Positions 1 through 7,550 of a DNA stretch of 38,211 nucleotides are shown in pieces. Below the pieces are notes generated by a model that was not told the origin of the DNA, did not search any database, and saw nothing but the letters and a program-made list of their open reading frames with translations. The DNA comes from Clostridiales bacterium. Its GTDB lineage: Bacteria; Bacillota; Clostridia; Lachnospirales; Lachnospiraceae. The stretch is taken from positions 1 through 38,211 of the forward strand of contig DUNZ01000151.1 of the NCBI GenBank assembly GCA_012839085.1, in the 5' to 3' direction. A program made the position numbers and the translations under genes. Each line of letters starts with the position of its first letter. Position 1 is the first letter of the stretch.

Positions 1-31
1 ATAATTATAGTAGATGGAAGGAAGTGTTGAT

Positions 32-421
32 ATGATAGGATCGAATGCATTTAACTATATAAACATATTAGATAAGGCAGCGGATGCCGCTTGGAAAAGA
101 AATGAAGTAATTGCCAACAATATCGCCAATGTGGACACGCCCGGATATAAAAGGAAGGACGTGCAGTTTGAAAACTACTTAAAGGCTGCACTTGCAGGGG
201 GCGATTCCCTAGATCGACGGGTTGCGAACATACATCTTGAGAATCTAGAAGCAACCGTATTTACGGACAATGCTGGAGTCAGCTATCGATTGGATGGAAA
301 TAACGTGAATATCGATACGGAATCCGCTAAATTAGCGGAAAACCAGATTAAATACTATGCTTTGTTGGATTCTATGACACAAGAGTTTAACCGTTTGAAA
401 ACCGTATTGAATTCTAGATAG
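32..421 (+). CDS. flgB: Flagellar basal-body rod protein FlgB
   Basis: FlgB is one of the proximal rod proteins that join the MS ring to the distal rod; it is exported through the flagellar type III apparatus. The product is about 129 residues, normal for the family, and carries the N-terminal rod/hook motif NNIANVDTPGYKR typical of FlgB/FlgC/FlgG/FlgE proteins. An in-frame ATG lies at 14, but the GGAAGG ribosome-binding site at 16-21 sits about 10 bases before the ATG at 32, so I choose 32. It is the first gene of the cluster as seen here and is followed at once by flgC. What lies upstream (in Bacillus, codY) is outside the window, so the operon promoter cannot be seen. Confidence 0.95.
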   Translation: MIGSNAFNYINILDKAADAAWKRNEVIANNIANVDTPGYKRKDVQFENYLKAALAGGDSLDRRVANIHLENLEATVFTDNAGVSYRLDGNNVNIDTESAKLAENQIKYYALLDSMTQEFNRLKTVLNSR

Positions 422-432
422 GAGGAATGCAT

Positions 433-870
433 ATGTCAGCAATCAATAGTATGAATATTAGTGCTAGCGGTATGACAGCTCAAAGACTGAGAATGGATAT
501 CATATCACAGAATATCGCTAACGTGAATACCACTCGAGATGAAAATGGAAACCCATATCGGAGAAAAGCAGTGGTTTTTGCTGAGAAAGATACAACTCCC
601 TTTGGGGAAATTTTAATGAAGGCTGCCGGAACATCTGGTAGCGGTGTTAAGGTGACACAGATCATTGAGGATACAAAGACCGAGATGCGTAGAGTTTATG
701 ATCCCTCTCATCCGGATGCTGACGGGGAAGGGTATGTAACCTATCCCAATGTGAATGTTTTACAAGAAATGACGGATCTGATTGATGCAAGCCGTTCTTA
801 TGAAGCGAATGTTACCGCTTTCAATGCAACGAAGAATATGGCCTTAAAAGGTCTGGAAGTAGGGAAATAA
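433..870 (+). CDS. flgC: Flagellar basal-body rod protein FlgC
   Basis: FlgC is a proximal rod subunit that assembles with FlgB. The roughly 145-residue product has the N-terminal rod motif (SGMTAQRLRMDIISQNIANV) and the C-terminal amphipathic helix (DASRSYEANVTAFNATKNM), both of which pair in the rod lattice. An upstream in-frame ATG at 427 is only one base from the AGGAGG at 420-425; the ATG at 433 has a normal spacing of 7, so it is the better start. The Shine-Dalgarno overlaps the flgB stop codon, which suggests translational coupling between the two rod genes. Confidence 0.95.
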   Translation: MSAINSMNISASGMTAQRLRMDIISQNIANVNTTRDENGNPYRRKAVVFAEKDTTPFGEILMKAAGTSGSGVKVTQIIEDTKTEMRRVYDPSHPDADGEGYVTYPNVNVLQEMTDLIDASRSYEANVTAFNATKNMALKGLEVGK

Positions 871-886
871 TAAACGGAGGTAAAAG

Positions 887-1198
887 ATGGATATTGTATC
901 AGTTGGTAATTTAACACAGTTCAGTAAGTATGCTACTAATTCGGTATCAACCGCAAAGGAGAATAGGAATGCAACATTTGAAAATCTGTTTCAAGCTGCG
1001 GTGGAAATGGTAAAGGAAACCAATGAATATACCAATGCTGCTGAGGAGGCGCAGATTTCTTATGCCCTTGGCCTAACAGATAATACCCATGATTTGCAAA
1101 TAGCGCAGCAGAAGGCTAATTTGGCACTTCAATACACAGTTGCCATTCGTAACCATGTTTTAGATGCCTATAAAGAAATCATGAATATGCAATTCTAA
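887..1198 (+). CDS. fliE: Flagellar hook-basal body complex protein FliE
   Basis: FliE is the small adaptor between the MS ring (FliF) and the rod. The product has 103 residues, the usual size, with the conserved C-terminal half: NTHDLQIAQQKANLALQYTV followed by RNHVLDAYKEIMNMQF, a signature of this family. A GGAGGT ribosome-binding site lies about 5 bases before the ATG. It sits 16 bases after flgC and 30 bases before fliF, the standard flgB-flgC-fliE-fliF order of Gram-positive flagellar operons. Confidence 0.95.
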   Translation: MDIVSVGNLTQFSKYATNSVSTAKENRNATFENLFQAAVEMVKETNEYTNAAEEAQISYALGLTDNTHDLQIAQQKANLALQYTVAIRNHVLDAYKEIMNMQF

Positions 1199-1228
1199 AG
1201 TTAAAAACACAATGAGGAGCAATTTGTA

Positions 1229-2827
1229 ATGTCGGAGAGATTGAAACAAATACCAAAACAGCTATTGGATTTTTGGAATAAATATACTGCTAAGCAAAAG
1301 ACTATTATCATTAGCGTAGTCAGTACGGTTCTCTTAGCATTCATATTTTTGATTTTTTTAATAGGACGTACCGAATATAGGAAGCTGACCATCAGTGCTA
1401 CACCAGGTGATACGGCTAAAATCAGGGATTTAATGGAGCAGGAAGGGATTGCCTATAAGGTCAGTGAGGATGGCTTAACCATATCCGTTGACAAGAAGAG
1501 ATTCTCGGATGCGACCTTAGCTTTATATAGTCATGATATCCCATCCAGCGGTATTACATTAGATGACTTATTAAATAATAGTTTGGGCACCACCAATAGT
1601 GATCGAACACTAAAACTTAATTTGTATATACAGAATCAATTACGAGAATATATAAAAACTATGCATGGTGTGAAAGATGCACAGGTTACATATATTCCAG
1701 TGGACGATAAAAACTCCATTTTAACCAAGATTCAAGATACCAGTGCTAGTGTTTTATTGACCGTAGATGATAATTTTAAAATAGAAACTGCTAAGACGAT
1801 CGCGGAAATGGTAGCTTCTGTGATTGGTAATGAAACTACGGAAAAAATCAAGGTTGCTGACCAGAACGGTAACCTTCTTTTTGGAGGAGAACAAGACCTA
1901 TATGCGGGAAGCGCTAATTCCAACGAAGATTTTAAAGAAAGACTTCGTAATAATTTCATTAATAATCTCTATATGGGTTTAATGAAGGTTGGCTACGATG
2001 ATGTAGAGATTATGCCGAAATTGGAATTTAATATGGATAAGGTTACAGAACTTTATACGGAATATCTTCCAGCGGATGGCCAAGATCAAGGACTTTATGG
2101 CCGTACCTATACCTATAGTTCAGAGAATGCTGGAACCTATGGTGGAGGTATACCAGGTACCTCATCCAATGATGGTACGGATTATATGCTTGAAGATGGA
2201 GGTTCATCCTCTAGTGGAACAGTAGATATTGAAGAAATCGATTATTTGCCCAATGAAAGAGTAACTAATATTGAATATGAAGTGGGAGCCATTGACCCTG
2301 AAAAATCATCCATCAGTATCGTCCTGCGGAAGGTAATTCCTTATGATGAAGAAGAAATGGAAATCCAAGGACTCTTAGAGGATATTACATTCCAGGAATA
2401 TGCACTTCAAAATGATGATAGTAGAAAAGTAGAGGTAGATCCTGAAATTATAACCATGGTTTCCATGGCTACAGGAATCCCGGAAAATAGTATTCAGATT
2501 ATGGCATATGAGCAGCCAGTATTTATTCCAAAGGTAGAAACGATTCGAGACTGGACCGAATATATACAAATTATTCTAGTCATCTTAATCGTTGCGCTAT
2601 TGGCATTTGTTGTATTTAAGGGAGTCCGTCCGGTTGAAGTTACCGAACTGGAACCTGAATTATCCGTGGAAGAATTGCTGGCAACAACTAAGGAGAACCA
2701 GACCATTGAGGATATTGAAATTAATGAAGTATCTGAAGTGCGTCGTATGATAGAGAAGTTTGTAGATGAGAAACCAGATGCCGTTGCACAATTATTACGC
2801 AATTGGCTTAGTGAAGATTGGGACTAA
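1229..2827 (+). CDS. fliF: Flagellar MS-ring protein FliF
   Basis: FliF builds the membrane (MS) ring, the platform for the export gate and rotor. The 532-residue product has an N-terminal membrane helix at about residues 25-46, a periplasmic/extracellular YscJ-like region (RTYTYSSENAG lies in the variable loop), a Gly/Ser-rich low-complexity stretch at about 300-335 and a second membrane helix near residues 440-465. The cytoplasmic C-terminus (about 500-532), which ends in a helix with RRMIEKFVDEKPDAVAQLLR, is the known FliG-binding segment. fliG follows after 12 bases. Length is normal for a Gram-positive FliF. RBS GAGGAGC is upstream of the ATG. Confidence 0.96.
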   Translation: MSERLKQIPKQLLDFWNKYTAKQKTIIISVVSTVLLAFIFLIFLIGRTEYRKLTISATPGDTAKIRDLMEQEGIAYKVSEDGLTISVDKKRFSDATLALYSHDIPSSGITLDDLLNNSLGTTNSDRTLKLNLYIQNQLREYIKTMHGVKDAQVTYIPVDDKNSILTKIQDTSASVLLTVDDNFKIETAKTIAEMVASVIGNETTEKIKVADQNGNLLFGGEQDLYAGSANSNEDFKERLRNNFINNLYMGLMKVGYDDVEIMPKLEFNMDKVTELYTEYLPADGQDQGLYGRTYTYSSENAGTYGGGIPGTSSNDGTDYMLEDGGSSSSGTVDIEEIDYLPNERVTNIEYEVGAIDPEKSSISIVLRKVIPYDEEEMEIQGLLEDITFQEYALQNDDSRKVEVDPEIITMVSMATGIPENSIQIMAYEQPVFIPKVETIRDWTEYIQIILVILIVALLAFVVFKGVRPVEVTELEPELSVEELLATTKENQTIEDIEINEVSEVRRMIEKFVDEKPDAVAQLLRNWLSEDWD

Positions 2828-2839
2828 GGGAGGATTAGG

Positions 2840-3856
2840 ATGGCTAGAACCAGTAGTAGTGATATAACGGGTTTGCAAAAGGCGGCTGTATTGCTGATTT
2901 CCTTAGGCCCGGAACGTTCCGCCAATATTTTCAAACACCTTAAGGAAGAAGAAATTGAACAACTAACATTAGAAATAGCCAATACTCGTAGCATCTCTCC
3001 AGCAACCAAGGATATGGTTTTGGATGAATTTTATGAAATCTGCTTGGCACAGCAATATATCGCAGAAGGCGGCATTGCTTATGCAAAGGAACTTTTGGAG
3101 AAGGCACTGGGACCGGAAAAAGCAAGGGATGTAATTGGAAAGCTTACCGCATCCTTACAAGTAAGACCATTCGAATTTGTAAGAAAAACAGATGCTTCAC
3201 AATTATTGAACTTTATTCAGGATGAACATCCTCAGACCATAGCCTTGATCTTGTCTTACCTTTCTTCAAGTCAGGCCTCTTCTGTTATTTCTGGCTTGGC
3301 GCCAGACAAGCAGGCTGAAGTAGCCAAACGTATTGCCCAGATGGATCGTACCTCTCCAGATGTTATCAAAGAAGTGGAGAAGGTTTTAGAAAGAAAACTT
3401 GCTTCTTTGGTCAATCAAGATTACACCATTGTTGGTGGCGTAGATGCTATTGTTGATATATTAAATACTGTGGATCGTGGTACAGAACGACACATTATGG
3501 AAACTCTTGAAATTGAAGATCCTGAATTGGCAGATGAAATTCGTAGGAAAATGTTCGTATTTGAAGATATCCTTACTCTGGATGATAAGTCCATACAAAG
3601 AGTACTCCGTGAGGTTGATAATAACGAATTGGCAGTTGCCTTGAAAGGTTCCAATGAGGAAGTACAAAATGTTATCTTTAATAATCTATCAAAACGTCTA
3701 GCAGCAATGATCCGAGAAGATATGGAATACATGGGACCGGTTCGTCTAAAAGATGTAGAAGAAGCGCAACAGCGTATTGTTAATATTATTCGTAAACTGG
3801 AGGATTCCTCTGAGATTATTATTTCTAGAGGTGGAGGTGACGAAATCATTGTCTAA
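2840..3856 (+). CDS. fliG: Flagellar motor switch protein FliG
   Basis: FliG is the rotor protein that sits on FliF and interacts with the MotA stator to make torque. The 338-residue product has the N-terminal FliF-binding domain (LQKAAVLLISLGPERSANIF), the middle domain with EHPQTIALILSYL and the C-terminal torque domain. The C-terminal part carries the charged ridge (IRRKMFVFEDILTLDDKSIQ, then REVDNNELAVALKG) whose Arg and Asp/Glu residues face MotA. Length matches Bacillus and Thermotoga FliG. The 3' end overlaps the inferred fliH start by 8 bases. Confidence 0.97.
   Translation: MARTSSSDITGLQKAAVLLISLGPERSANIFKHLKEEEIEQLTLEIANTRSISPATKDMVLDEFYEICLAQQYIAEGGIAYAKELLEKALGPEKARDVIGKLTASLQVRPFEFVRKTDASQLLNFIQDEHPQTIALILSYLSSSQASSVISGLAPDKQAEVAKRIAQMDRTSPDVIKEVEKVLERKLASLVNQDYTIVGGVDAIVDILNTVDRGTERHIMETLEIEDPELADEIRRKMFVFEDILTLDDKSIQRVLREVDNNELAVALKGSNEEVQNVIFNNLSKRLAAMIREDMEYMGPVRLKDVEEAQQRIVNIIRKLEDSSEIIISRGGGDEIIV
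3833..3840 (+). promoter_or_regulatory. Ribosome-binding site that fixes a TTG start for fliH
   Basis: GGAGGTGA, almost fully complementary to the 16S rRNA 3' end, lies inside the last codons of fliG and 8 bases before a TTG at 3849. The spacing is ideal, so translation of fliH probably starts at that TTG and not at the ATG far inside fliG (3777). Confidence 0.7.
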
Positions 3857-4631
3857 TGTAATTAAGGCTTATGCTGTCCGTTACGATGGACAAGAGATTA
3901 TGACCATCGAGCCAAAGTTTCGTCAGCCAAGGAAGGAAATAGCGCCTCAAAGGGTTTCTAAAGAGCAGGAAGGTTTCGATTCTGGTGAATTTGTTGAAGG
4001 GATTAAAGCTGTTATGGTGGAGCAAATGGAAACACCGGAAGAGCAAGAAAAGATGGCCAATTCTCTTCTGGAAAATGCCAGGAATGAAGCTCAAAAAATA
4101 ATCGAGAATGCCAAACAAGAAGCAGCCCAGTTAAGGGATCAAACCTATCAGGAAGCGCAAAAGCAAGGCTTTGAAGCTGGAATCAAAGAGGCGAATCAGG
4201 AGCGAAAGAGATTAGAAGAAGAGTATAAAAGAAAAGTAGGACAGTTGGAGAAGGAATACGATACAATGATACGGGATCTGGAGCCCAAAATGGTAAACTT
4301 AATGGCGGCTCTGATTGAAAAAATAACGGGTATTCTAGTTGAGGATAAAGAAGAAGTTATTTTGTATCTTGTAGAAAAAGCCTTAAGAAATATGGATCGT
4401 TGCGATGAATATTTGATTAAGGTATCGAAGGAAGATTATGATACGATATCTTCAAAGAAGAATCTTCTTTTAGATGCCATTGGGAAAGAAGTGGGATTGG
4501 AAATTATAGAAGATTCTAACTTAACAAAGAACCAATGCTTTATAGAAACGGATACCAAGGTGATCAATTGTAGTCTTGATGTTCAATTAAACAACTTGAT
4601 TACGGATTTAAAGATATTAGCTGGTATTTAG
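3849..4631 (+). CDS. fliH: Flagellar assembly protein FliH (export ATPase regulator)
   Basis: FliH forms a peripheral stalk that holds and regulates the FliI ATPase and delivers it to the export gate. With the TTG start the product has about 260 residues: a short N-terminal segment (SNVIKAYAVRYDGQEIM), a long charged coiled coil rich in Glu, Gln and Lys (about residues 55-150), and a C-terminal FliH/V-ATPase-E-like domain (about 150-260). The open frame extends back to an ATG at 3777, but that would give a 24-residue extension buried in fliG with no ribosome-binding site. Position between fliG and fliI agrees with the assignment. Confidence 0.88.
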   Translation: MSNVIKAYAVRYDGQEIMTIEPKFRQPRKEIAPQRVSKEQEGFDSGEFVEGIKAVMVEQMETPEEQEKMANSLLENARNEAQKIIENAKQEAAQLRDQTYQEAQKQGFEAGIKEANQERKRLEEEYKRKVGQLEKEYDTMIRDLEPKMVNLMAALIEKITGILVEDKEEVILYLVEKALRNMDRCDEYLIKVSKEDYDTISSKKNLLLDAIGKEVGLEIIEDSNLTKNQCFIETDTKVINCSLDVQLNNLITDLKILAGI

Positions 4632-4682
4632 ACATTTACGATTTTTGTCGATATAAATAGAGTGGGATAGGCAGGTTATCAT

Positions 4683-5993
4683 ATGCAACCAATCAATTTT
4701 AATAAGTATGAGCAATTACTAGATAGAAGTTACGAGATGAAAATAGGCAAAGTGGTTAAGATGGTTGGATTAACCATAGAAGCCACTGGGCCAGAAGCGA
4801 ATTTGAATGATGTCTGTTATATCACCGATAACAAATTCAAAGAGAAAAAAATTGCTGAGGTGGTTGGCTTTCGTGAGAATCGGATCCTACTTATGCCCTA
4901 TGACGATATGACAGGGGTTGGTATCGGAAGTTTGGTGATTAATACAGGAGCACCCTTCCGGGTTCCTGTAGGAGATAATCTCTTAGGCCATACCTTAGAT
5001 GGTCTGGGCAATCCCATGGAAGAGGTGGATTTAGACTGTAGTCAATATTATTCAGCAGATGCCCAGCCCCCTGATCCCCTAAAGAGGAAAATTATTGATG
5101 AGGTCTTACCTCTTGGAGTAAAAGCGGTAGATTCTATGCTAACCGTTGGAAAAGGTCAAAGAATAGGAATATTTGCAGGTAGTGGTGTTGGAAAGAGTAC
5201 CTTGCTTGGTATGTTTGCTAGAAATACCAAAGCGGATATCAATGTAATTGCCCTCATTGGCGAGCGAGGAAGAGAAGTACGAGAGTTTTTAGAACGAGAT
5301 CTTGGAGAAGAAGGTTTAAAAAGGTCGGTGGTCGTGGTTGCGACTTCGGACAAGCCAGCTCTGGTACGAAGAAAAGCAGCCAAAACAGCCACAGCCATTG
5401 CAGAATATTTCCGTGATCAAGGGAAAGATGTCTTGTTAATGATGGACTCCCTAACAAGGTTTTCCATGGCACAAAGAGAAATCGGTTTGGCTTCCGGGGA
5501 ACCTCCGGTATCCAGGGGATATCCTCCCAGTGTATACTCGGAGATGCCAAAACTATTGGAACGAGCAGGAAATTCCGATATCGGTTCCATCACTGGTCTT
5601 TATACCGTTTTGGTAGACGGTGATGACTTTAACGAACCAATAACCGATACAGCAAGAAGTGTTTTAGATGGACATATCATGTTATCCAGAAAGCTGGGAC
5701 AAAAGAACCATTATCCGGCGATTGATATTTTACAAAGCATCTCCCGTGTTATGAATTCCATTGCTTCAAAAGAGCATAAGGATGCAGCTGGTAAATTAAA
5801 AAATGTACTGGCGACTTATCAAGAAGCAGAGGACTTAATCAATATCGGAGCCTATAAGGCGGGTTCCAATGAAGAAATCGATTATGCGATTTCTAAAATT
5901 AAAGAAGTAAATTCCTTCCTTAGGCAGGATGTAGATAGCAAGTATGAATTTGAAGAAGAAATCAATATGCTTAAGGAGATATTTGAATCATAA
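4683..5993 (+). CDS. fliI: Flagellum-specific ATP synthase FliI
   Basis: FliI is the cytoplasmic hexameric ATPase of the flagellar type III export system; it is related to the F1 beta subunit and releases substrates from chaperones. The 436-residue product shows the Walker A motif GSGVGKST at about residues 166-173, the Walker B region LLMMDSLTRFSMAQREIGLA and the family signature PPVSRGYPPSVYSEMPKLLE. Length is normal. The stop TAA overlaps the fliJ ATG by one base (TAATG), so the two are probably translationally coupled. Confidence 0.97.
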   Translation: MQPINFNKYEQLLDRSYEMKIGKVVKMVGLTIEATGPEANLNDVCYITDNKFKEKKIAEVVGFRENRILLMPYDDMTGVGIGSLVINTGAPFRVPVGDNLLGHTLDGLGNPMEEVDLDCSQYYSADAQPPDPLKRKIIDEVLPLGVKAVDSMLTVGKGQRIGIFAGSGVGKSTLLGMFARNTKADINVIALIGERGREVREFLERDLGEEGLKRSVVVVATSDKPALVRRKAAKTATAIAEYFRDQGKDVLLMMDSLTRFSMAQREIGLASGEPPVSRGYPPSVYSEMPKLLERAGNSDIGSITGLYTVLVDGDDFNEPITDTARSVLDGHIMLSRKLGQKNHYPAIDILQSISRVMNSIASKEHKDAAGKLKNVLATYQEAEDLINIGAYKAGSNEEIDYAISKIKEVNSFLRQDVDSKYEFEEEINMLKEIFES

Positions 5994-6451
5994 TGAAAAA
6001 GTTCAGATATAAGATGGAAAACTTACTACAGGTAAAAATCAAGCTAGAGGATCAAGAAAAGATTGCCTATGGCAATACAAGGATGCGCCTGTCAAAGGAA
6101 GAAGAGACTCTAGCAAAATTGCATGAAAGAAAAGCTGCTTATGAGGATGAGCTTCGCCAACTAAGGAGTAATCGATTGGATATCGTGAGCATCCGGCGTA
6201 GTGAGGAAGCAATAAAAATTTTAGAAGAAAAGATTCAGCAGCAAATCTTAATAGTGAAAAATTGGGAAAAACGGTTAGAGGTAGCGAGAATTCGTTTGAA
6301 TGAGGCCGTACAACAAAGGAAAATACAAGAGAAATTAAAAGAAAAAGCCTTCGAAGAGTATCAGAAGGAATATGAGGCAGAAGAGCAGAAGGAAATCGAT
6401 CAGCTAAACAGCTACCGCTATAGCAATCCGATGCTTAATGAGGAGGACTAA
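5993..6451 (+). CDS. fliJ: Flagellar export protein FliJ
   Basis: FliJ is a small antiparallel coiled-coil protein that sits in the centre of the FliI ring, resembles the F1 gamma subunit and contacts FlhA. The 152-residue product is almost entirely helical and highly charged, starting with FRYKMENLLQVKIKLEDQEK, the conserved FliJ opening. Sequence conservation in this family is low, so the call rests on the N-terminus, the coiled-coil character, the size and the position one base into fliI. The GAGGAGG that serves the next gene overlaps its stop codon. Confidence 0.9.
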   Translation: MKKFRYKMENLLQVKIKLEDQEKIAYGNTRMRLSKEEETLAKLHERKAAYEDELRQLRSNRLDIVSIRRSEEAIKILEEKIQQQILIVKNWEKRLEVARIRLNEAVQQRKIQEKLKEKAFEEYQKEYEAEEQKEIDQLNSYRYSNPMLNEED

Positions 6452-6453
6452 TC

Positions 6454-7230
6454 ATGGCAAAGAAAAAAAAAGAAGGCAATATAGCCAATAAGGAACAGAA
6501 TAAAACCCTTACCATAATGATTGCCTTATTGATTGTTGTAATATGGTTTGCTGTATTTATCTTCTTAATTAAATCCGATGTTGGAGGTTTTGGATCCGGA
6601 GTTTTAAGGCCAATCCTAAAGGATGTTCCGGTGCTAAATTTAATTTTGCCCAAGGCAACGGAAGAACAGATTGCAGAAGAAAATAATTATGAGTATACTT
6701 CTCTCCCTGAAGCCATACTTCGAATTCAAGAATTGGAAGCCATGTTAGAAGATATCAAGCAGGGAGATCAAGACGAAAATTCACAAATAGCAGAGCTTCA
6801 AGCAGAAATCGATCGACTTAAGGTATTTGAAAAAAATCAATTGGAATTTGAAAAAAGAGTAGAAGAATTCGATAAAAATGTCGTATTTGCAGAAGCAGCA
6901 CCAGATATTGAGGAATACAAAAAATATTATGAAGAAATCAATCCAGCCACTGCAGAGGAGATTTATCGTCAAGTAGTGGAGCAAATACAATATGACGCTG
7001 CCATAGTCGAGTACGCAAATATATATCGTAAAATGGATCCAGAAGCTGCGGCTGAGATTTTACAAACCATGACAGCTGATGTTGGCGCCGTAGCAAGAAT
7101 TTTACTAGCAATGAGACCTCAGGAAAGTGCTAAAATCTTGGCTGAGATGGATAGTATGGTAGCCGCCAAGATTACTAAGAAGATGTTGGATATGGGTGAG
7201 GAAAGATTAGCACAGATAGCTGGGGAATAA
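6454..7230 (+). CDS. YlxF/MotE-like membrane-anchored protein with MgtE-N-like domain
   Basis: The 258-residue product has a lysine-rich cytoplasmic start, one membrane helix at about residues 21-42, a coiled coil at about 78-140 and a C-terminal domain of short helical repeats (YRKMDPEAAAEILQTM, then ILLAMRPQESAKILAEM and DSMVAAKITKKML). These repeats resemble the N-terminal domain of MgtE magnesium channels. In Bacillus the gene between fliJ and fliK is ylxF, and MotE of alpha-proteobacteria has the same layout and acts as a MotC/FliK-related chaperone. Position and architecture fit that family; the role here is not proven. The last bases of the gene form the first unit of a downstream tandem repeat. 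Confidence 0.75.
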   Translation: MAKKKKEGNIANKEQNKTLTIMIALLIVVIWFAVFIFLIKSDVGGFGSGVLRPILKDVPVLNLILPKATEEQIAEENNYEYTSLPEAILRIQELEAMLEDIKQGDQDENSQIAELQAEIDRLKVFEKNQLEFEKRVEEFDKNVVFAEAAPDIEEYKKYYEEINPATAEEIYRQVVEQIQYDAAIVEYANIYRKMDPEAAAEILQTMTADVGAVARILLAMRPQESAKILAEMDSMVAAKITKKMLDMGEERLAQIAGE

Positions 7231-7274
7231 ATCGATTACAAAATAAATGGATTACAAAATAAATGGATTACAAG
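7227..7274 (+). repeat. 16-bp tandem repeat, three copies, starting in the stop codon
   Basis: Three contiguous 16-base units, ATAAATSGATTACAAR, occupy 7227-7242, 7243-7258 and 7259-7274; they differ at two positions only. The first unit contains the TAA stop (7228-7230) of the upstream YlxF-like gene, so the repeat seems to have expanded from the gene end outwards. Confidence 0.9.
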
Positions 7275-7362
7275 AATAGTTATTTCTATTAATAGTTCAG
7301 ATTAAAACATATTTCTAGTATTAATCTAACACTAAGCAATAAAAGATTGGAAAAACTGAAAA

Positions 7363-7452
7363 TACTTCGATAGAAATTACTTCGATAGAAATTACATCGA
7401 TAGAAATTATTTTGATAGAAAATACTTCGATAGAAAATACTTCGATAGAAAA
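7363..7452 (+). repeat. 15-bp tandem repeat, six copies
   Basis: Six contiguous units of TACTTCGATAGAAAW run from 7363 to 7452, with substitutions in the third and fourth copies only. The period of 15 keeps one frame open on the reverse strand, which makes an artificial ORF there. The 7231-7550 gap contains this array, the 16-bp array before it, about 88 A/T-rich bases between them without a pattern I recognise, and the hairpin described separately. No gene is visible in it. Confidence 0.92.
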
Positions 7453-7512
7453 TTGCGAAAGCCAAAGTTTGCATATTAAAGCATCCAGCTTTACTAGAGT
7501 CCTTCGCAATTT
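7450..7512 (+). promoter_or_regulatory. Long-range hairpin upstream of fliK
   Basis: AAATTGCGAA (7450-7459) is perfectly complementary to TTCGCAATTT (7503-7512). The 43-base loop holds a smaller hairpin, AAAGC/GCTTT, at 7478-7492. The left arm begins in the last copy of the 15-bp repeat; the right arm ends 23 bases before the fliK ribosome-binding site. It lacks a U-tract, so it is not a standard terminator. It could stabilise or process the mRNA between the ylxF-like gene and fliK; this is inference. Confidence 0.55.
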
Positions 7513-7550
7513 ACTATAAATACAATTTAATAGAAAGGAGGGTGACAAGG

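Noticed and set aside
7289-7548. Reverse-strand ORFs with a repeated FYRS(I/N) pattern
   Set aside because: They are reverse translations of the 15-bp repeat; no ribosome-binding site or protein family is recognisable.
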